A DNA stretch of 64,000 bases from Alteribacter keqinensis (GCF_003710255.1 NZ_RHIB01000001.1:1364001-1428000); one strand, 5' to 3'; positions 9,737 through 18,852 are shown, counted from the first letter of the stretch. The notes: a model not told the origin generated them from the sequence alone. Numbers and translations: made by a program.

Positions 9737-9958
9737 ATGAATTTAGACCAGAAAACAGAGGAAAATATTAACATTATGCTCGATGAAATTAAACAGAAGC
9801 TTCAAATTGTAAACGCAGGGGCCATTAAAGCGGAGGCTTTTGACTTGAATAAATATGACGACCTGAAAGACATCCATGCTTATGTGATGAGTAAGGACAA
9901 TTTCAGTGTGAATGAGATGGATGGGATTGTAAGTGAATTGGGGCAGATGAGGAAGTAA
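9737..9958 (+). CDS. UPF0435 (DUF1128, YfkK-like) protein
   Basis: A 73-residue small soluble protein beginning MNLDQKTEENINIMLDEIKQ and ending MDGIVSELGQMRK, like the UPF0435/DUF1128 family (B. subtilis YfkK), whose role is unknown. It is predicted to be mostly helical. The ATG at 9737 has AAAGGGTGA at good distance; the frame is open eight codons further up. It is on the plus strand in a minus-strand cluster and sits between smc and rnc, which are adjacent in B. subtilis, so it looks relocated here. Confidence 0.8.
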   Translation: MNLDQKTEENINIMLDEIKQKLQIVNAGAIKAEAFDLNKYDDLKDIHAYVMSKDNFSVNEMDGIVSELGQMRK

Positions 9959-10041
9959 CCATTTTGGATTAAACTGTTGTTCAAAAAGATTATTACTGAT
10001 CAGAATTTTTTACATTAACTCTTCTACATTGGAAATTTAAT

Positions 10042-10103
10042 GATGAAGCCTGCGTACCTTTCCATTTCCGCGGGAGTGGCGGTGAGCCTCCTCGCGGAAA
10101 TGG
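10042..10103. repeat. R1-type interspersed repeat with 11-bp hairpin
   Basis: Starts with GATGAAGCCTGCGTACC, the hallmark of the R1 family also seen near 31185, 35391 and 63912. Inside, CCATTTCCGCG (10062-10072) is perfectly inverted at 10093-10103 (CGCGGAAATGG) around GGTGAGCCTCC. Confidence 0.7.
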
Positions 10104-10150
10104 ATAATCCACAAAATTTTATATTTTTATAAACTCTTTTCAAATCAGGT

Positions 10151-10181
10151 GTTGATTTCCCCTCATTGCGCTCCAATCAAC
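10151..10181. repeat. Minimal R2 element (31 bp)
   Basis: GTTGATTTCC at the left and CTCCAATCAAC at the right form imperfect terminal inverted repeats. Both ends match the 119-bp copy at 35715-35833 and the 196-bp copy at 48234-48429, but the interior is absent here. It looks like an internally deleted R2 copy. Confidence 0.65.
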
Positions 10182-10310
10182 GCCTTTTTAAAAACAATGA
10201 ACTTTAACACATCGGTGAAAAAGGCGCTTAGCCATTCCTTTCTAACGAATGGCAGTAATCCAACTCTTTAATACAGTTTAAGGGAAAATACTTATTTTTA
10301 AAAAAGCGTA

Positions 10311-10480
10311 AGGCGGCGACTCTGGCGGGAACAGCAACAGCTACGAGCATAACAGCATGAATTAGCTGCGAGTTGCTTCGACGCATATACATCGAAGACT
10401 ACGCTAGCTAGTAGAGGAAGAAGCAGAAGGCAACTCCCCGGGGAGGCTGAGGCGGTCCCGCGGAAAGCGTCCTCCTGGAG
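10311..10480 (-). repeat. Inverted R2/R3 composite repeat
   Basis: Read in reverse complement this segment resembles the interior of the R2 element at 48234-48429: an arm with GCGGGAA, an approximately 80-bp module (R3, 10344-10425), and an arm with GAGGCTGAGGCGG and CGCGGAAAGCG. The R3 module shares 19 identical bases (10370-10388) and AGAGGAAGAAGCA with its partner at 48281-48358 in the opposite orientation. Confidence 0.65.
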
Positions 10481-10517
10481 CATTGTTTATCTCGGAAATG
10501 CGTTTTAACTAAAACAA

Positions 10518-10563
10518 AAAATCCCGGCAGTAAGTGATGCATTTAACTTACTGCCGGGATTTT
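10518..10563 (-). terminator. rnc terminator
   Basis: ATCCCGGCAGTAAGT (10521-10535) pairs perfectly with its reverse complement (10546-10560) around a 10-nt loop. Runs of A on the left and T on the right make it usable from either strand. It abuts the rnc stop codon. Confidence 0.9.
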
Positions 10564-11346
10564 TTATTTTTCTTCCTTTGCCAGCTTTTCCAGCGCCTTT
10601 TGTGCTGCGTGTTGCTCTGCCTCTTTTTTCGAACGTCCTGTGCCGTTGCCGAGGTTTTCTTCCTCGAGCCACACTTCGCTTACAAATTCCCGGCAGTGGG
10701 CCGGTCCCTTCTCCTGAACGATCCTGTACTGAACCTGTCCGTGACCTTCCCGCTGAATGTATTCCTGAAGCTGACTCTTAAAGTCCATCATATGGGAGAA
10801 TGCACCTTGTTTAACTTTTGGATAGACATTCTCTTCCAGAAAGCGGTACACAGCATCAAGACCCTGGTCGAGGTATAGGGCCCCGATAAACGATTCAAAC
10901 ACATCTGCCAGAAGGGCAGGACGTGTACGCCCGCCAGTCATCTCTTCTCCTTTACCAAGCAAAACATGCTCTCCGAAGTCGAGTTCGCCTGCAAACTTGG
11001 CTAATGAAGGCTCACATACGATGGCAGCTCTGAGTTTGGTCATCTCACCTTCGCTCATGGAGTCAAAAGTTTTAAATAAAAACTGAGAGATGGCCAATTC
11101 CAAAACCGCATCGCCTAAAAATTCGAGACGTTCATTGTCGTCGTGGGGACGAATACGATGTTCATTTACATAAGATGAGTGCGTAAAAGCCTGTATAAAC
11201 AAATCCTCATTTTCAAACTCAAACCCTAGTGAGTGCAGGAATTGCTTGTAGTCTTCTTTTTGTTCTTTGGTTATCTGTATTTTCTTTTGTTGTCGTCTTA
11301 ACCCTTTTCTGCGGACTTTTCGCGACTGTTGCATGAGTACCCCCAT
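10564..11346 (-). CDS. rnc: Ribonuclease III
   Basis: A 260-residue RNase III cleaving double-stranded RNA in rRNA processing, scRNA maturation and antisense decay. The catalytic domain (about 30-175) has [16 protein letters not shown] and the Glu/Asp-rich [16 protein letters not shown]. The dsRNA-binding domain (about 183-258) has [12 protein letters not shown] and [13 protein letters not shown]. The first 25 residues are basic ([14 protein letters not shown]) and longer than in B. subtilis. A start at the fifth codon (MQQSRK, 11334) is equally possible. It follows acpP and carries a long hairpin in its leader. Confidence 0.96.
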   Translation of the reverse strand: MGVLMQQSRKVRRKGLRRQQKKIQITKEQKEDYKQFLHSLGFEFENEDLFIQAFTHSSYVNEHRIRPHDDNERLEFLGDAVLELAISQFLFKTFDSMSEGEMTKLRAAIVCEPSLAKFAGELDFGEHVLLGKGEEMTGGRTRPALLADVFESFIGALYLDQGLDAVYRFLEENVYPKVKQGAFSHMMDFKSQLQEYIQREGHGQVQYRIVQEKGPAHCREFVSEVWLEEENLGNGTGRSKKEAEQHAAQKALEKLAKEEK

Positions 11347-11370
11347 CTATCTTTTCCCTATTCATTTACG

Positions 11371-11422
11371 AAAGCCCGAGTCCGCCGGCTCAATAAAGAG
11401 CACGGGGCAGACTCAGGCTTTT
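11371..11422 (-). other. Long hairpin in the acpP-rnc intergenic RNA
   Basis: On the minus strand AAAGCCTGAGTC (11421-11410) pairs with the segment ending CTCGGGCTTT (11380-11371). Inner pairs GCC/GGC and GCTC/GAGC give an almost fully paired stem about 20 bp long. No T-run follows, so it is a poor terminator. It lies about 25 nt before the rnc start, a place where a double-stranded RNA could be a substrate of RNase III itself. Confidence 0.6.
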
Positions 11423-11427
11423 ATTTA

Positions 11428-11661
11428 CTATTGCTGATTGTCTATGTAAGTGATCACATCACCAACAGTAGCGATTTTTTCAGCGTCTTCATCGGAAATT
11501 TCCAAGTCGAATTCGTCTTCAAGTTCCATAACGAGTTCCACTACATCCAAGGAGTCTGCACCTAAGTCTTCTTTAAACGTAGCCTCAGGCTTCACTTCTG
11601 ATTCGTCTACTCCAAGACGCTCAGAAACGATTTTGGCGATTCGGTCAATTGTAGCTGCCAT
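11428..11661 (-). CDS. acpP: Acyl carrier protein
   Basis: A 77-residue ACP that carries growing acyl chains on 4'-phosphopantetheine. The modified serine lies in [19 protein letters not shown]. The protein is acidic and of standard length. The ATG at 11661 follows GGAGGTGAAAGAC; the extra MKD upstream is not needed. It is the last gene of the FapR-regulated plsX-fabD-fabG-acpP series, 59 nt after fabG. Confidence 0.98.
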   Translation of the reverse strand: MAATIDRIAKIVSERLGVDESEVKPEATFKEDLGADSLDVVELVMELEDEFDLEISDEDAEKIATVGDVITYIDNQQ

Positions 11662-11720
11662 GTCTTTCACCTCCCCTCAAGTCATTATAGGATAACTTTG
11701 TTAAAAAGACTAGTATGGAT

Positions 11721-12464
11721 TTACATCACCATGCCGCCGTCAACATGAAGCGTCTGGCCTGTCATGTAGCGGGCTGCATCACTTGCAAGGAATGTAACGA
11801 CCTGGGCTACATCTGATGCGGAACCGAGTTTTCCGAGCGGAATCTGGCCAAGCATCGCTTCTTTCACATCTTCGCTTAAAGCATCTGTCATATCTGTTTC
11901 AATAAAGCCGGGAGCCACAGCATTTACATGAATATTCCGGTTTGCAAGCTCACGGGCAAGGGACTTGGTAAGGCCGATTACACCTGCTTTACTTGCTACG
12001 TAGTTTGCCTGTCCGGCATTTCCTAATACACCGACGACCGAACTGATGTTAATGATACGGCCGTAGCGCTGCTTCATCATATGGCGCGTTACCGCTTTTG
12101 AGCAGTTAAACACACCTTTCAGGTTAATATCAATAACAGCATCAAAATCCTCTTCTTTCATGCGCATCACAAGACCGTCTTTTGTAATACCGGCGTTGTT
12201 CACAAGAATTTCAAGAGATCCGAATTCTGCCAGAACGACTTTAATCATATCCTGTACATCTTTTCCGTCCGCAACATTTGCCTGAACGGTAATGGCCTTT
12301 ACTCCATAGGATTCGCACTCACGGGCTGTATTAAGAGCACGCTCTTCGCTGCCTGCGTAGTTAATGGCCACGTTGGCTCCGTTTTTCGCTAGGTGAATCG
12401 CAATTTCACGGCCGATCCCACGGGATGCCCCCGTTACAAGGGCTGATTGTCCTTCAAATAACAT
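11721..12464 (-). CDS. fabG: 3-oxoacyl-ACP reductase FabG
   Basis: A 247-residue short-chain dehydrogenase that reduces 3-ketoacyl-ACP with NADPH. It shows the nucleotide-binding [12 protein letters not shown] (residues 11-22), NNAG, the catalytic Ser in NISSVVG, YVASK (Tyr/Lys pair) and the C-terminal [13 protein letters not shown]. Its ATG directly follows the fabD stop, and its ribosome site GGAGGGAAAG lies inside fabD, so the two are coupled. Confidence 0.98.
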   Translation of the reverse strand: MLFEGQSALVTGASRGIGREIAIHLAKNGANVAINYAGSEERALNTARECESYGVKAITVQANVADGKDVQDMIKVVLAEFGSLEILVNNAGITKDGLVMRMKEEDFDAVIDINLKGVFNCSKAVTRHMMKQRYGRIINISSVVGVLGNAGQANYVASKAGVIGLTKSLARELANRNIHVNAVAPGFIETDMTDALSEDVKEAMLGQIPLGKLGSASDVAQVVTFLASDAARYMTGQTLHVDGGMVM

Positions 12465-13409
12465 TTACTTTCCCTCCTTCAGAGCTGCGACTGCTTTTTC
12501 CAGTGTTTCTTCGTCATAAACGGGAAGCACTTTCGCCCGGCGGTTTACCTTTTTCACAAGTCCGCTGAGTACTTTGCCGGGACCTGCTTCAATAAAGGTA
12601 TCTACACCTTCGTCAACGAGCTTGCGAACTGTGTCTTCCCAGAGAACAGGAGAATAGATCTGTTCGTAAAGAAGCCGCGAGACCTCATTTTTGCTTTTTA
12701 CTGATTCTGCCGTGACGTTGGCAATCACGTTCATCACAGGATCGCCAATGCGGAGATTCTCAAGGGTTTCCTTCATCTTCTCTGCTGCCGGCTGCATCAG
12801 GCTTGAATGAAAGGGGCCGCTTACATTAAGTGGGAGAACCCTCTTTGCTCCTGCCTCTTTAAGGGCTTCAGACGCTTTTGCAACCCCTTCCGTGGAGCCT
12901 GAGATTACGATCTGACCCGGACAGTTGTAGTTAGCCGGCTGAACAGCACCTGCGGTTTCAGATACTTCTGCTGTGATACGGTCAACTTCCTCACGCTCCA
13001 TGCCGAGTACGGCAGCCATGGACCCCTGTCCGCTTGGGACGGCTTCTTCCATAAGTTGTCCCCGACGGCGTACGGCTTTCACCGCTTCTGAAAAAGGGAG
13101 GGCTTCTGCGGCAACAAGTGCCGAGTATTCCCCAAGACTGTGTCCTGCTGCAAAGTCAGCTGTGACACCCTTCTCCTTTAGCACTTCCCAGATTGCTGTA
13201 CTGGTTGTCAGGAGGGCGGGCTGGGTATTTTCCGTACGCTTTAATTCTTCTTCTGTGCCATTAAATACGAGTTCCTTTAAAGAAAAGCCGAGGGCGTCGT
13301 CTGCTTCATTAAATATACGGTCTGCGACTTCATACTTTGCTGCAAGTTCTTTTCCCATGCCGATGGTCTGTGATCCCTGGCCCGGAAAAAGGAGTGCTGT
13401 TTTTATCAT
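12465..13409 (-). CDS. fabD: Malonyl-CoA:ACP transacylase FabD
   Basis: A 314-residue enzyme that loads malonate on ACP. Motifs are FPGQGSQTIGMGKEL near the N-terminus, the nucleophile in AGHSLGEYSALVAA and the later catalytic His in NVSGPFHSSLM. I chose the ATG at 13409, 8 nt after AGGAG; an upstream TTG two codons earlier is possible. It follows plsX by 11 nt in the fapR operon. Confidence 0.97.
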   Translation of the reverse strand: MIKTALLFPGQGSQTIGMGKELAAKYEVADRIFNEADDALGFSLKELVFNGTEEELKRTENTQPALLTTSTAIWEVLKEKGVTADFAAGHSLGEYSALVAAEALPFSEAVKAVRRRGQLMEEAVPSGQGSMAAVLGMEREEVDRITAEVSETAGAVQPANYNCPGQIVISGSTEGVAKASEALKEAGAKRVLPLNVSGPFHSSLMQPAAEKMKETLENLRIGDPVMNVIANVTAESVKSKNEVSRLLYEQIYSPVLWEDTVRKLVDEGVDTFIEAGPGKVLSGLVKKVNRRAKVLPVYDEETLEKAVAALKEGK

Positions 13410-13420
13410 CTGCAACTCTC

Positions 13421-14410
13421 CTATTCTTCATTTGATTTAATTTCTTTTGTAATTAATGCGACTACATTTTCATCATGCATCGTACGTGCCTGGCGGATGG
13501 CACTGAAAATGCCCTGGGCATCAGAAGAACCGTGGGCTTTAATAACCGGTGCTCTCAATCCGAATAATCCGGCTCCACCATATTCAGAGTAATCCAGCTT
13601 CTGTTTGATCTGCTTAAACGACGGCTTTAACACACCTGCAGCAAGCTTATTTTTAAGCGAGGAAGTAAGCTCTGCTTTTAACAGGGCAAACATAGACATG
13701 GCAGTACCCTCGATCGATTTTAATACGAGGTTGCCTGAGAATCCGTCACAGATTACAACATCTGCAGCTCCGCTCAGCAGATCCCGGGCTTCTACGTTTC
13801 CGATAAAATTAACCGGAAGTGCCTGCAGCTGGGCATATACCTGCTTTGTAAGGTCATTGCCTTTTCCTGCTTCGCTGCCTACGTTTAAAAGGCCGATACG
13901 CGGTTCCTCAATCCCTCTTACCTTCTGCATGTAAATACTTCCCATCGTTGCGTACTGAGCAAGGTGGGCTGGTTTTGCGTCCATATTCGCCCCAACATCA
14001 AGGAGGAGGAATCCTTCTCCTCCAAGGGTTGGGAGCATCGGGGATAACGCGGGTCTTTCAATTCCTTTAATACGGCCGACAACAAGAAGTCCTGCCGTCA
14101 TGTATGCCCCGGTATTACCTGCAGAAATACAGGCATCTGCCTCTTTGTCCTTAACAGCCTGTACCGCACGGACCATGGAAGAATTCTTTTTTCTTCTTAC
14201 AGCACGCACCGGTGAGTCGTCGCTTGAGATCACTTCATCTGTGTGATGTACGGTAACTCTATTGTTTTCTTTCAGGGTTTTATTAATTTCTTTTTCATCT
14301 CCGTAGAGAATGACTTCCAAGTCTTTATATTCGAGCAAGGCTTTTTCAACGCCTTGTATGACAGCCTTCGGGGCATGATCGCCTCCCATGGCATCAATTG
14401 CAAGTTTCAT
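13421..14410 (-). CDS. plsX: Phosphate acyltransferase PlsX
   Basis: A 329-residue peripheral membrane enzyme that converts acyl-ACP to acyl-phosphate for PlsY, the first step of phosphatidic acid synthesis. It begins [20 protein letters not shown] and contains the acetyl/butyryl-transferase-type fold with [14 protein letters not shown] and [12 protein letters not shown]. The ATG at 14410 follows the fapR stop by 4 nt, with GAAGGGTG within the end of fapR. Regulated by FapR with its neighbours. Confidence 0.97.
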   Translation of the reverse strand: MKLAIDAMGGDHAPKAVIQGVEKALLEYKDLEVILYGDEKEINKTLKENNRVTVHHTDEVISSDDSPVRAVRRKKNSSMVRAVQAVKDKEADACISAGNTGAYMTAGLLVVGRIKGIERPALSPMLPTLGGEGFLLLDVGANMDAKPAHLAQYATMGSIYMQKVRGIEEPRIGLLNVGSEAGKGNDLTKQVYAQLQALPVNFIGNVEARDLLSGAADVVICDGFSGNLVLKSIEGTAMSMFALLKAELTSSLKNKLAAGVLKPSFKQIKQKLDYSEYGGAGLFGLRAPVIKAHGSSDAQGIFSAIRQARTMHDENVVALITKEIKSNEE

Positions 14411-14414
14411 TTTT

Positions 14415-14987
14415 TCACCCTTCTTTCTCCTCTGCATGTTCTTGTCTGAACATTGTGAACTCCCCTGTGAAGACCACTTCCCGGTCTACAAAACTGTTTA
14501 CCATAACGGTCGTTCTGTCTAGATTAATTAATGTTACTGAGGCTTTGGCAACGACCCGTTCTCCGCTTTTCACCTGACGTTTAAAGGAGACATCGGCAGT
14601 GACAGTAAGGGCAAGTTCATCATCGATAATAGCTGTTGCCAGTGAATTGGCCTGGGCAAAAAGATGATGCCCGCGGGCAATCCGTGTGCGGGAAAAAACA
14701 TGTTCTTCTCTAATATCCAATATGGAAATGGCATGTTTATCAAGCTCCAGGTCGACAACTTCCCCGATTACTTCTTCGAGCTGGAGGGCTTTGACAGTAT
14801 CGTACTGTTGTTTGGCCACATCTTTAATTCTCTCACGTACTTCCGGGATATTCATTTCAAGACGGTCCAGCCGGACCGTCTGAACACTCACCCCAAAAGC
14901 CTCTGCGAGTGCTTCATCAGTTGTAAACGGATTTTCTTCGATCTGCTGCTTCAGCTTCGGCTGGCGCTGCTTTTTTGAGAGTTTCAT
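14415..14987 (-). CDS. fapR: FapR, malonyl-CoA-responsive repressor of lipid synthesis
   Basis: A 190-residue repressor of the fatty-acid and phospholipid regulon, released from DNA by malonyl-CoA. The N-terminal HTH (about 20-50) contains [20 protein letters not shown], linked to a hot-dog thioesterase-like effector domain (about 70-185, with [14 protein letters not shown]). A FapR-type box overlaps its own promoter (15010-15055), indicating autoregulation. It heads plsX-fabD-fabG-acpP. Confidence 0.97.
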   Translation of the reverse strand: MKLSKKQRQPKLKQQIEENPFTTDEALAEAFGVSVQTVRLDRLEMNIPEVRERIKDVAKQQYDTVKALQLEEVIGEVVDLELDKHAISILDIREEHVFSRTRIARGHHLFAQANSLATAIIDDELALTVTADVSFKRQVKSGERVVAKASVTLINLDRTTVMVNSFVDREVVFTGEFTMFRQEHAEEKEG

Positions 14988-15009
14988 TCCATCACTTCCA
15001 CACTTCTAT

Positions 15010-15055
15010 GACTAGGTACTAATAGTAGTATATAATTGCACATCTTACTTTTCAA
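15010..15055 (-). promoter_or_regulatory. fapR operon promoter with FapR operator
   Basis: On the minus strand a sigma-A promoter TTGAAA (15055-15050), 17-nt spacer, TATACT (15032-15027). Immediately downstream is TTAGTACCTAGTC (15022-15010), the known FapR consensus, placed over the expected start site. Binding there would block initiation, so transcription should rise with malonyl-CoA. Confidence 0.9.
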
Positions 15056-15068
15056 GGAAAAGTCGTGA

Positions 15069-17108
15069 TCAGTCCAGACGGTCAAGATCAAGAACCCCTT
15101 CTTCAAGGAGCCAGGTTCTGAGCTGAACATAGTCTTTTGAATGCCAGAAGGCTTCAGAATTCACCAGTTTTGCGGCGTCCTGCCTTGCCACTTCAAGAAC
15201 ACGGTAATCATGTACCAGGTCTGCTACTTTAAATTCCGGAAGACCGCTTTGTTTATGACCAAAGAAGTCTCCTGGACCTCTCAGCTCCAGATCTTTTTCG
15301 GAAAGCTCAAATCCGTCATTTGTTTCTGTCATGATTTTCATTCTTTCTTTCCCGTTATCTGATTTAGGGTCGGCAAGAAGGATACAATAAGATTGTTCAC
15401 TGCCTCGCCCGACACGGCCTCTGAGCTGGTGAAGCTGGGAAAGACCGAAACGTTCCGCATCATAAATAACCATAACAGTGGCATTCGGAACATTTACACC
15501 AACCTCCACGACCGTTGTGGACACCAGAACCTGCGTTTCGTTTCTGGAAAAAGCATTCATGGCATCTTCTTTTTCCTCCTGAGACAACCTGCCGTGCATC
15601 AGCCCAACCTTCCAGTCCGACAGCCCGGAACCGAGCATGGCATGCACATCGATGGCGTTTTGGACATCCAGCTTTTCAGACTCCTCGATTAGAGGGCAGA
15701 TCACATACGCCTGCCTTCCTTTATGAATTTCCTTTTCCATAAATGAAAGAACACGGTCAAACATAGACGGCTTTGCCCAGTATGTTTCAATGGGCTTCCT
15801 GCCTTTTGGCATTTCATCAATGACCGATACATCCATATCTCCAAACGCCGATATGGCAAGAGTCCTTGGTATTGGTGTGGCAGTCATAAACAGGACATCG
15901 GGGTGAAGCCCTTTTTCTCTTAATACTCTTCGCTGGTTAACTCCAAAACGGTGCTGTTCGTCTGTAATAACAAGGCCGAGGTCTTTAAAGTCCACCCCTT
16001 CCTGTATAAGGGCATGGGTTCCTACAAGAATATTTACTTCTCCTGTTTTTAAGCCTTCAATCACTTCTCTCCGCTCTTTTGCTTTCGCACTCCCTGATAA
16101 AAGCCGGACGGTAATGCCTTCCGGTTTTAAAAGCTCTGACAGTGATGCCATATGCTGCTCGGCAAGAATTTCAGTTGGAACCATAAGGGCTCCCTGATAG
16201 CCTGCTCTTACGACAGCATATAAAGCAATAGCGGCAATAACGGTTTTACCCGATCCAACATCCCCCTGCAGAAGTCTGTTCATCCTGAATTCCGACTTAA
16301 GATCATTGAGGATTTCCTGTTTCACCCGGTTCTGTGCCCCTGTCAGCGGGAATGGCAGCCTTTGAACAAACGCCTCAACATTTTTAACGGGCAGATGCTT
16401 TTTGTCACCTTTTTGCTGCTCCCGCTCCTGCTTTCTGTACGTCTGCATTTTCAGCTGAAAAAGAAGCAGTTCTTCATATGTCATCCTCCGCTTCGCCTGG
16501 CTCAACGAATCCTGCGACTTGGGAAAATGAAGGTGACGGATCGCTTCCTCGCGATCCATGAGGCGGTAGGTATTTACGAGCTGCTCCGGAAGTTTCTCTT
16601 CAATGAGATCACCATAACTCGTCATGGCTTCATGAATAAATTTACGGAGAGAAGCCATTTTCATATCCCCCTTCAGGGAATAAACCGGCTCGAGACCTTC
16701 TTCATTCGTTTGTTTTTTCGTCGTCATCACTGCCGGGGAAAGACTGGCCCGGTGCTGGTCCCACTTACCTGTTATGACAACTTCGTGTCCTATCACAAAT
16801 TTATTTTTTAAATAATGCTGGTTAAAGAAGATTGCTTGAATAAGAAGACCGTCCACGAGGACGCGAACGGTTAATCTGGATTTTTTCTTACCGTAAAAGC
16901 GGACAGCAGGTTCACTTTGTACCTGTCCGCGGATGGTCACCCGCTCCTCGTGCTGGACTTCTGCAAGAGGGCGTACGGCATAATCCTCATGCCGGAAAGG
17001 ATAATATTCCAGCAGGTCTTTGACTGTATGTATACCAAGAGAGGAGAGCTGCTCTTGGGAGTGCTCTCCTACACCTTTAATTTCTGTTACGGGAAGGTAC
17101 AGACTCAT
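15069..17108 (-). CDS. recG: ATP-dependent DNA helicase RecG
   Basis: A 679-residue monomeric helicase that regresses stalled forks and processes branched DNA. It has an N-terminal wedge OB-fold (about 50-150), Walker A in LLQGDVGSGKTVIA, DEQH box (ITDEQHRFGV), TATPIPRTLA and a C-terminal helicase lobe with QLRGRVGRG. The ATG at 17108 gives MSLYLPVTEIKGVGEHS, the family N-terminus; the 44 codons upstream are not homologous. It starts 4 nt after the sdaAA stop with a poor ribosome site, so it probably depends on coupling. Confidence 0.97.
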   Translation of the reverse strand: MSLYLPVTEIKGVGEHSQEQLSSLGIHTVKDLLEYYPFRHEDYAVRPLAEVQHEERVTIRGQVQSEPAVRFYGKKKSRLTVRVLVDGLLIQAIFFNQHYLKNKFVIGHEVVITGKWDQHRASLSPAVMTTKKQTNEEGLEPVYSLKGDMKMASLRKFIHEAMTSYGDLIEEKLPEQLVNTYRLMDREEAIRHLHFPKSQDSLSQAKRRMTYEELLLFQLKMQTYRKQEREQQKGDKKHLPVKNVEAFVQRLPFPLTGAQNRVKQEILNDLKSEFRMNRLLQGDVGSGKTVIAAIALYAVVRAGYQGALMVPTEILAEQHMASLSELLKPEGITVRLLSGSAKAKERREVIEGLKTGEVNILVGTHALIQEGVDFKDLGLVITDEQHRFGVNQRRVLREKGLHPDVLFMTATPIPRTLAISAFGDMDVSVIDEMPKGRKPIETYWAKPSMFDRVLSFMEKEIHKGRQAYVICPLIEESEKLDVQNAIDVHAMLGSGLSDWKVGLMHGRLSQEEKEDAMNAFSRNETQVLVSTTVVEVGVNVPNATVMVIYDAERFGLSQLHQLRGRVGRGSEQSYCILLADPKSDNGKERMKIMTETNDGFELSEKDLELRGPGDFFGHKQSGLPEFKVADLVHDYRVLEVARQDAAKLVNSEAFWHSKDYVQLRTWLLEEGVLDLDRLD

Positions 17109-17112
17109 GGGA

Positions 17113-17994
17113 TCAGCGCGGAGACGAACCGAAGATTTCCTGCTGCAGTCGTCTTCCGGTCGGCGTCGCCGCAAGCCCCCCTTCTGCAGTTTCTCGTAAA
17201 GCAGAAGGCATTGTCTGACCGATTTTGTACATGGCATCAATCACTTCATCAGCCGGTATTCTGCTCTCAATCCCTGCCAGTGCCATGTCTGCAGCTACAA
17301 TCGCATTGGATGCCCCGAAGGCATTACGCTTTACACAAGGGACTTCAACAAGCCCTGCAACCGGGTCACAAACAAGACCGAGCATATTCTTAAGAGCGAT
17401 TGCCATTGCCTCTGCGGACTGCTTCGGTGTTCCTCCAGCCATTTCCACAACTGCAGCTGCAGCCATACCGGTAGCAGAACCTACTTCGGCCTGGCACCCT
17501 CCGGCAGCTCCGGAGATAGATGCATTATTGGCAACTACGAATCCGAACGCACCGCTCGTAAATAAAAAGCGGATCATTTCTTCGCGGCTCGGATTCAGCT
17601 TGTTCTTTACAGAAAACAACGCCCCTGGTACAACACCGGCAGAACCTGCGGTCGGCGTAGCACAAATGGTTCCCATAGCAGCATTGACCTCATTTGTGGC
17701 CATCGCTTTAGCCACGGCATCAAGGAGAAGGTTTCCTGCAAGGGTGTCGTTATTCTGCATATATTCATAAAGCTTTTTACCGGCACCGCCAGTGAGGCCG
17801 GATACGCTTTTGACTTCTTCTTCAATCCCTCTTTTAACTGCCTGTTCCATGACAGTCAGGTTCCGGTCCATCTGTTCGATAATTTCTTCTCGTGACCGGC
17901 TGTGAATCTCCATTTCCTGCAAAATCATGGCTTCGGAAATGGAGATATTACGTTCTTCTGTCAGCTTGATCAGCTGTTCGACGTTTTGAAACAT
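17113..17994 (-). CDS. sdaAA: L-serine dehydratase, alpha subunit
   Basis: A 293-residue catalytic subunit of the iron-sulfur L-serine dehydratase, converting serine to pyruvate and ammonia. Characteristic stretches are GTICATPTAGSAGVVPG, SGAAGGCQAEVGSATGMAAA and LGLVCDPVAGLVEVPCV, which supply the [4Fe-4S] cysteines. The ATG at 17994 has GAGGAGTG 8 nt upstream; a GTG three codons earlier is an alternative. It follows the beta subunit by 15 nt. Confidence 0.96.
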   Translation of the reverse strand: MFQNVEQLIKLTEERNISISEAMILQEMEIHSRSREEIIEQMDRNLTVMEQAVKRGIEEEVKSVSGLTGGAGKKLYEYMQNNDTLAGNLLLDAVAKAMATNEVNAAMGTICATPTAGSAGVVPGALFSVKNKLNPSREEMIRFLFTSGAFGFVVANNASISGAAGGCQAEVGSATGMAAAAVVEMAGGTPKQSAEAMAIALKNMLGLVCDPVAGLVEVPCVKRNAFGASNAIVAADMALAGIESRIPADEVIDAMYKIGQTMPSALRETAEGGLAATPTGRRLQQEIFGSSPR

Positions 17995-18009
17995 CGTAGT
18001 CACTCCTCT

Positions 18010-18672
18010 CTAGTCATGGATTTTCGTTACTTTATCAACAGAAGCAAGTGCTCCGACTTCAGTAAGAAGCTCGTCACTTACATTTTGGTCTACTTCAATC
18101 ACCATCAGTGCTTCTTTTCCTTTATCCTTTCGGGATACTTCCATATGACCGATGTTGATTTCGTTTTTGGCAAGCACGGCTGAAACGGATGCAATCGCCC
18201 CGTACCGGTCGTTATGAACAACGAGAATCGCCGGATGATTACCGCTGAGGCGAAGCTTAAAGCCGTTTAATTCCTTGACTTCAACTTTTCCGCCGCCAAT
18301 TGAGATCCCTACAAGCTCCATCGTATCCTGTCCTTTACCAAGACGGATCTTAACTGTGTTTGGGTGATCGTGTTCATCAGGTTCTTCAATAAACCTTACT
18401 TTTATGTTTTTCTTTTCGGCCAATTTTAATGAGTCGGGAATTCTGGAATCGTACGTATCGAATCCGAGCAGTCCTCCCACAAGCGCCACATCGGTACCGT
18501 GACCCTGATACGTTTTGGCAAAAGAACCGTAAAGGTGGATATCCGCCCACTCCGGTTCTGTCTGAAAAAGATGCCTTGCCACCAGTCCGATCCTTGCAGC
18601 TCCGGCAGTATGTGAACTCGATGGCCCGACCATAACCGGACCGATAATATCAAAGACACTGCGAAATTTCAT
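18010..18672 (-). CDS. sdaAB: L-serine dehydratase, beta subunit
   Basis: A 220-residue partner of SdaAA. It begins MKFRSVFDIIGPVMVGPSSS with the serine-dehydratase beta domain (GPSSSHTAGAARIG) and ends in an ACT domain (about 148-220) that probably senses serine (GAIASVSAVLAKNEINIGHM). The ATG at 18672 follows GGAGGTTAGACAC; the upstream eight codons are discarded. It is preceded by the degV terminator, so sdaAB-sdaAA-recG may be one transcript. Confidence 0.96.
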   Translation of the reverse strand: MKFRSVFDIIGPVMVGPSSSHTAGAARIGLVARHLFQTEPEWADIHLYGSFAKTYQGHGTDVALVGGLLGFDTYDSRIPDSLKLAEKKNIKVRFIEEPDEHDHPNTVKIRLGKGQDTMELVGISIGGGKVEVKELNGFKLRLSGNHPAILVVHNDRYGAIASVSAVLAKNEINIGHMEVSRKDKGKEALMVIEVDQNVSDELLTEVGALASVDKVTKIHD

Positions 18673-18779
18673 GTGTCTAACCTCCTCTGTTAACAAGCGC
18701 GCTGAGATAGATAACTCCTCTCCTATCGTAACAAATCAAAGGTGAAAGGGCTATCATTGGTTTCTGGTAATTTCCCATA

Positions 18780-18813
18780 TAAAAAACCTCCTCGTGAAGA
18801 GAAGGTTTTTTAG
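18780..18813 (-). terminator. Terminator after degV
   Basis: AAAAAACCT and AAGGTTTTTT form a stem continued by CTC/GAG around a short loop, with T-runs on both strands. It lies about 40 nt past the degV stop and upstream of sdaAB, and would end the yloU-fakA-degV transcript. Confidence 0.85.
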
Positions 18814-18852
18814 TACAGGTCTGACCCTTTTAAGCAATGTTATCCATAAGGG

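Larger units (their letters stand above)
9959..10520. other. Repeat-rich intergenic region between UPF0435 and rnc
   Basis: About 560 nt without a credible gene. It holds an R1-type hairpin repeat (10042-10103), a minimal R2 element (10151-10181) and an inverted R2/R3 composite (10311-10480), described separately. A Cys- and Ser-rich open frame (10298-10483, minus) is a by-product of the repeat. No terminator hairpin with a T-run is evident directly after the UPF0435 stop. Confidence 0.7.

Noticed and set aside
10298-10483. Minus-strand frame rich in Cys and Ser
   Set aside because: Lies wholly in the inverted R2/R3 repeat; composition follows the repeat and no start signal is present.
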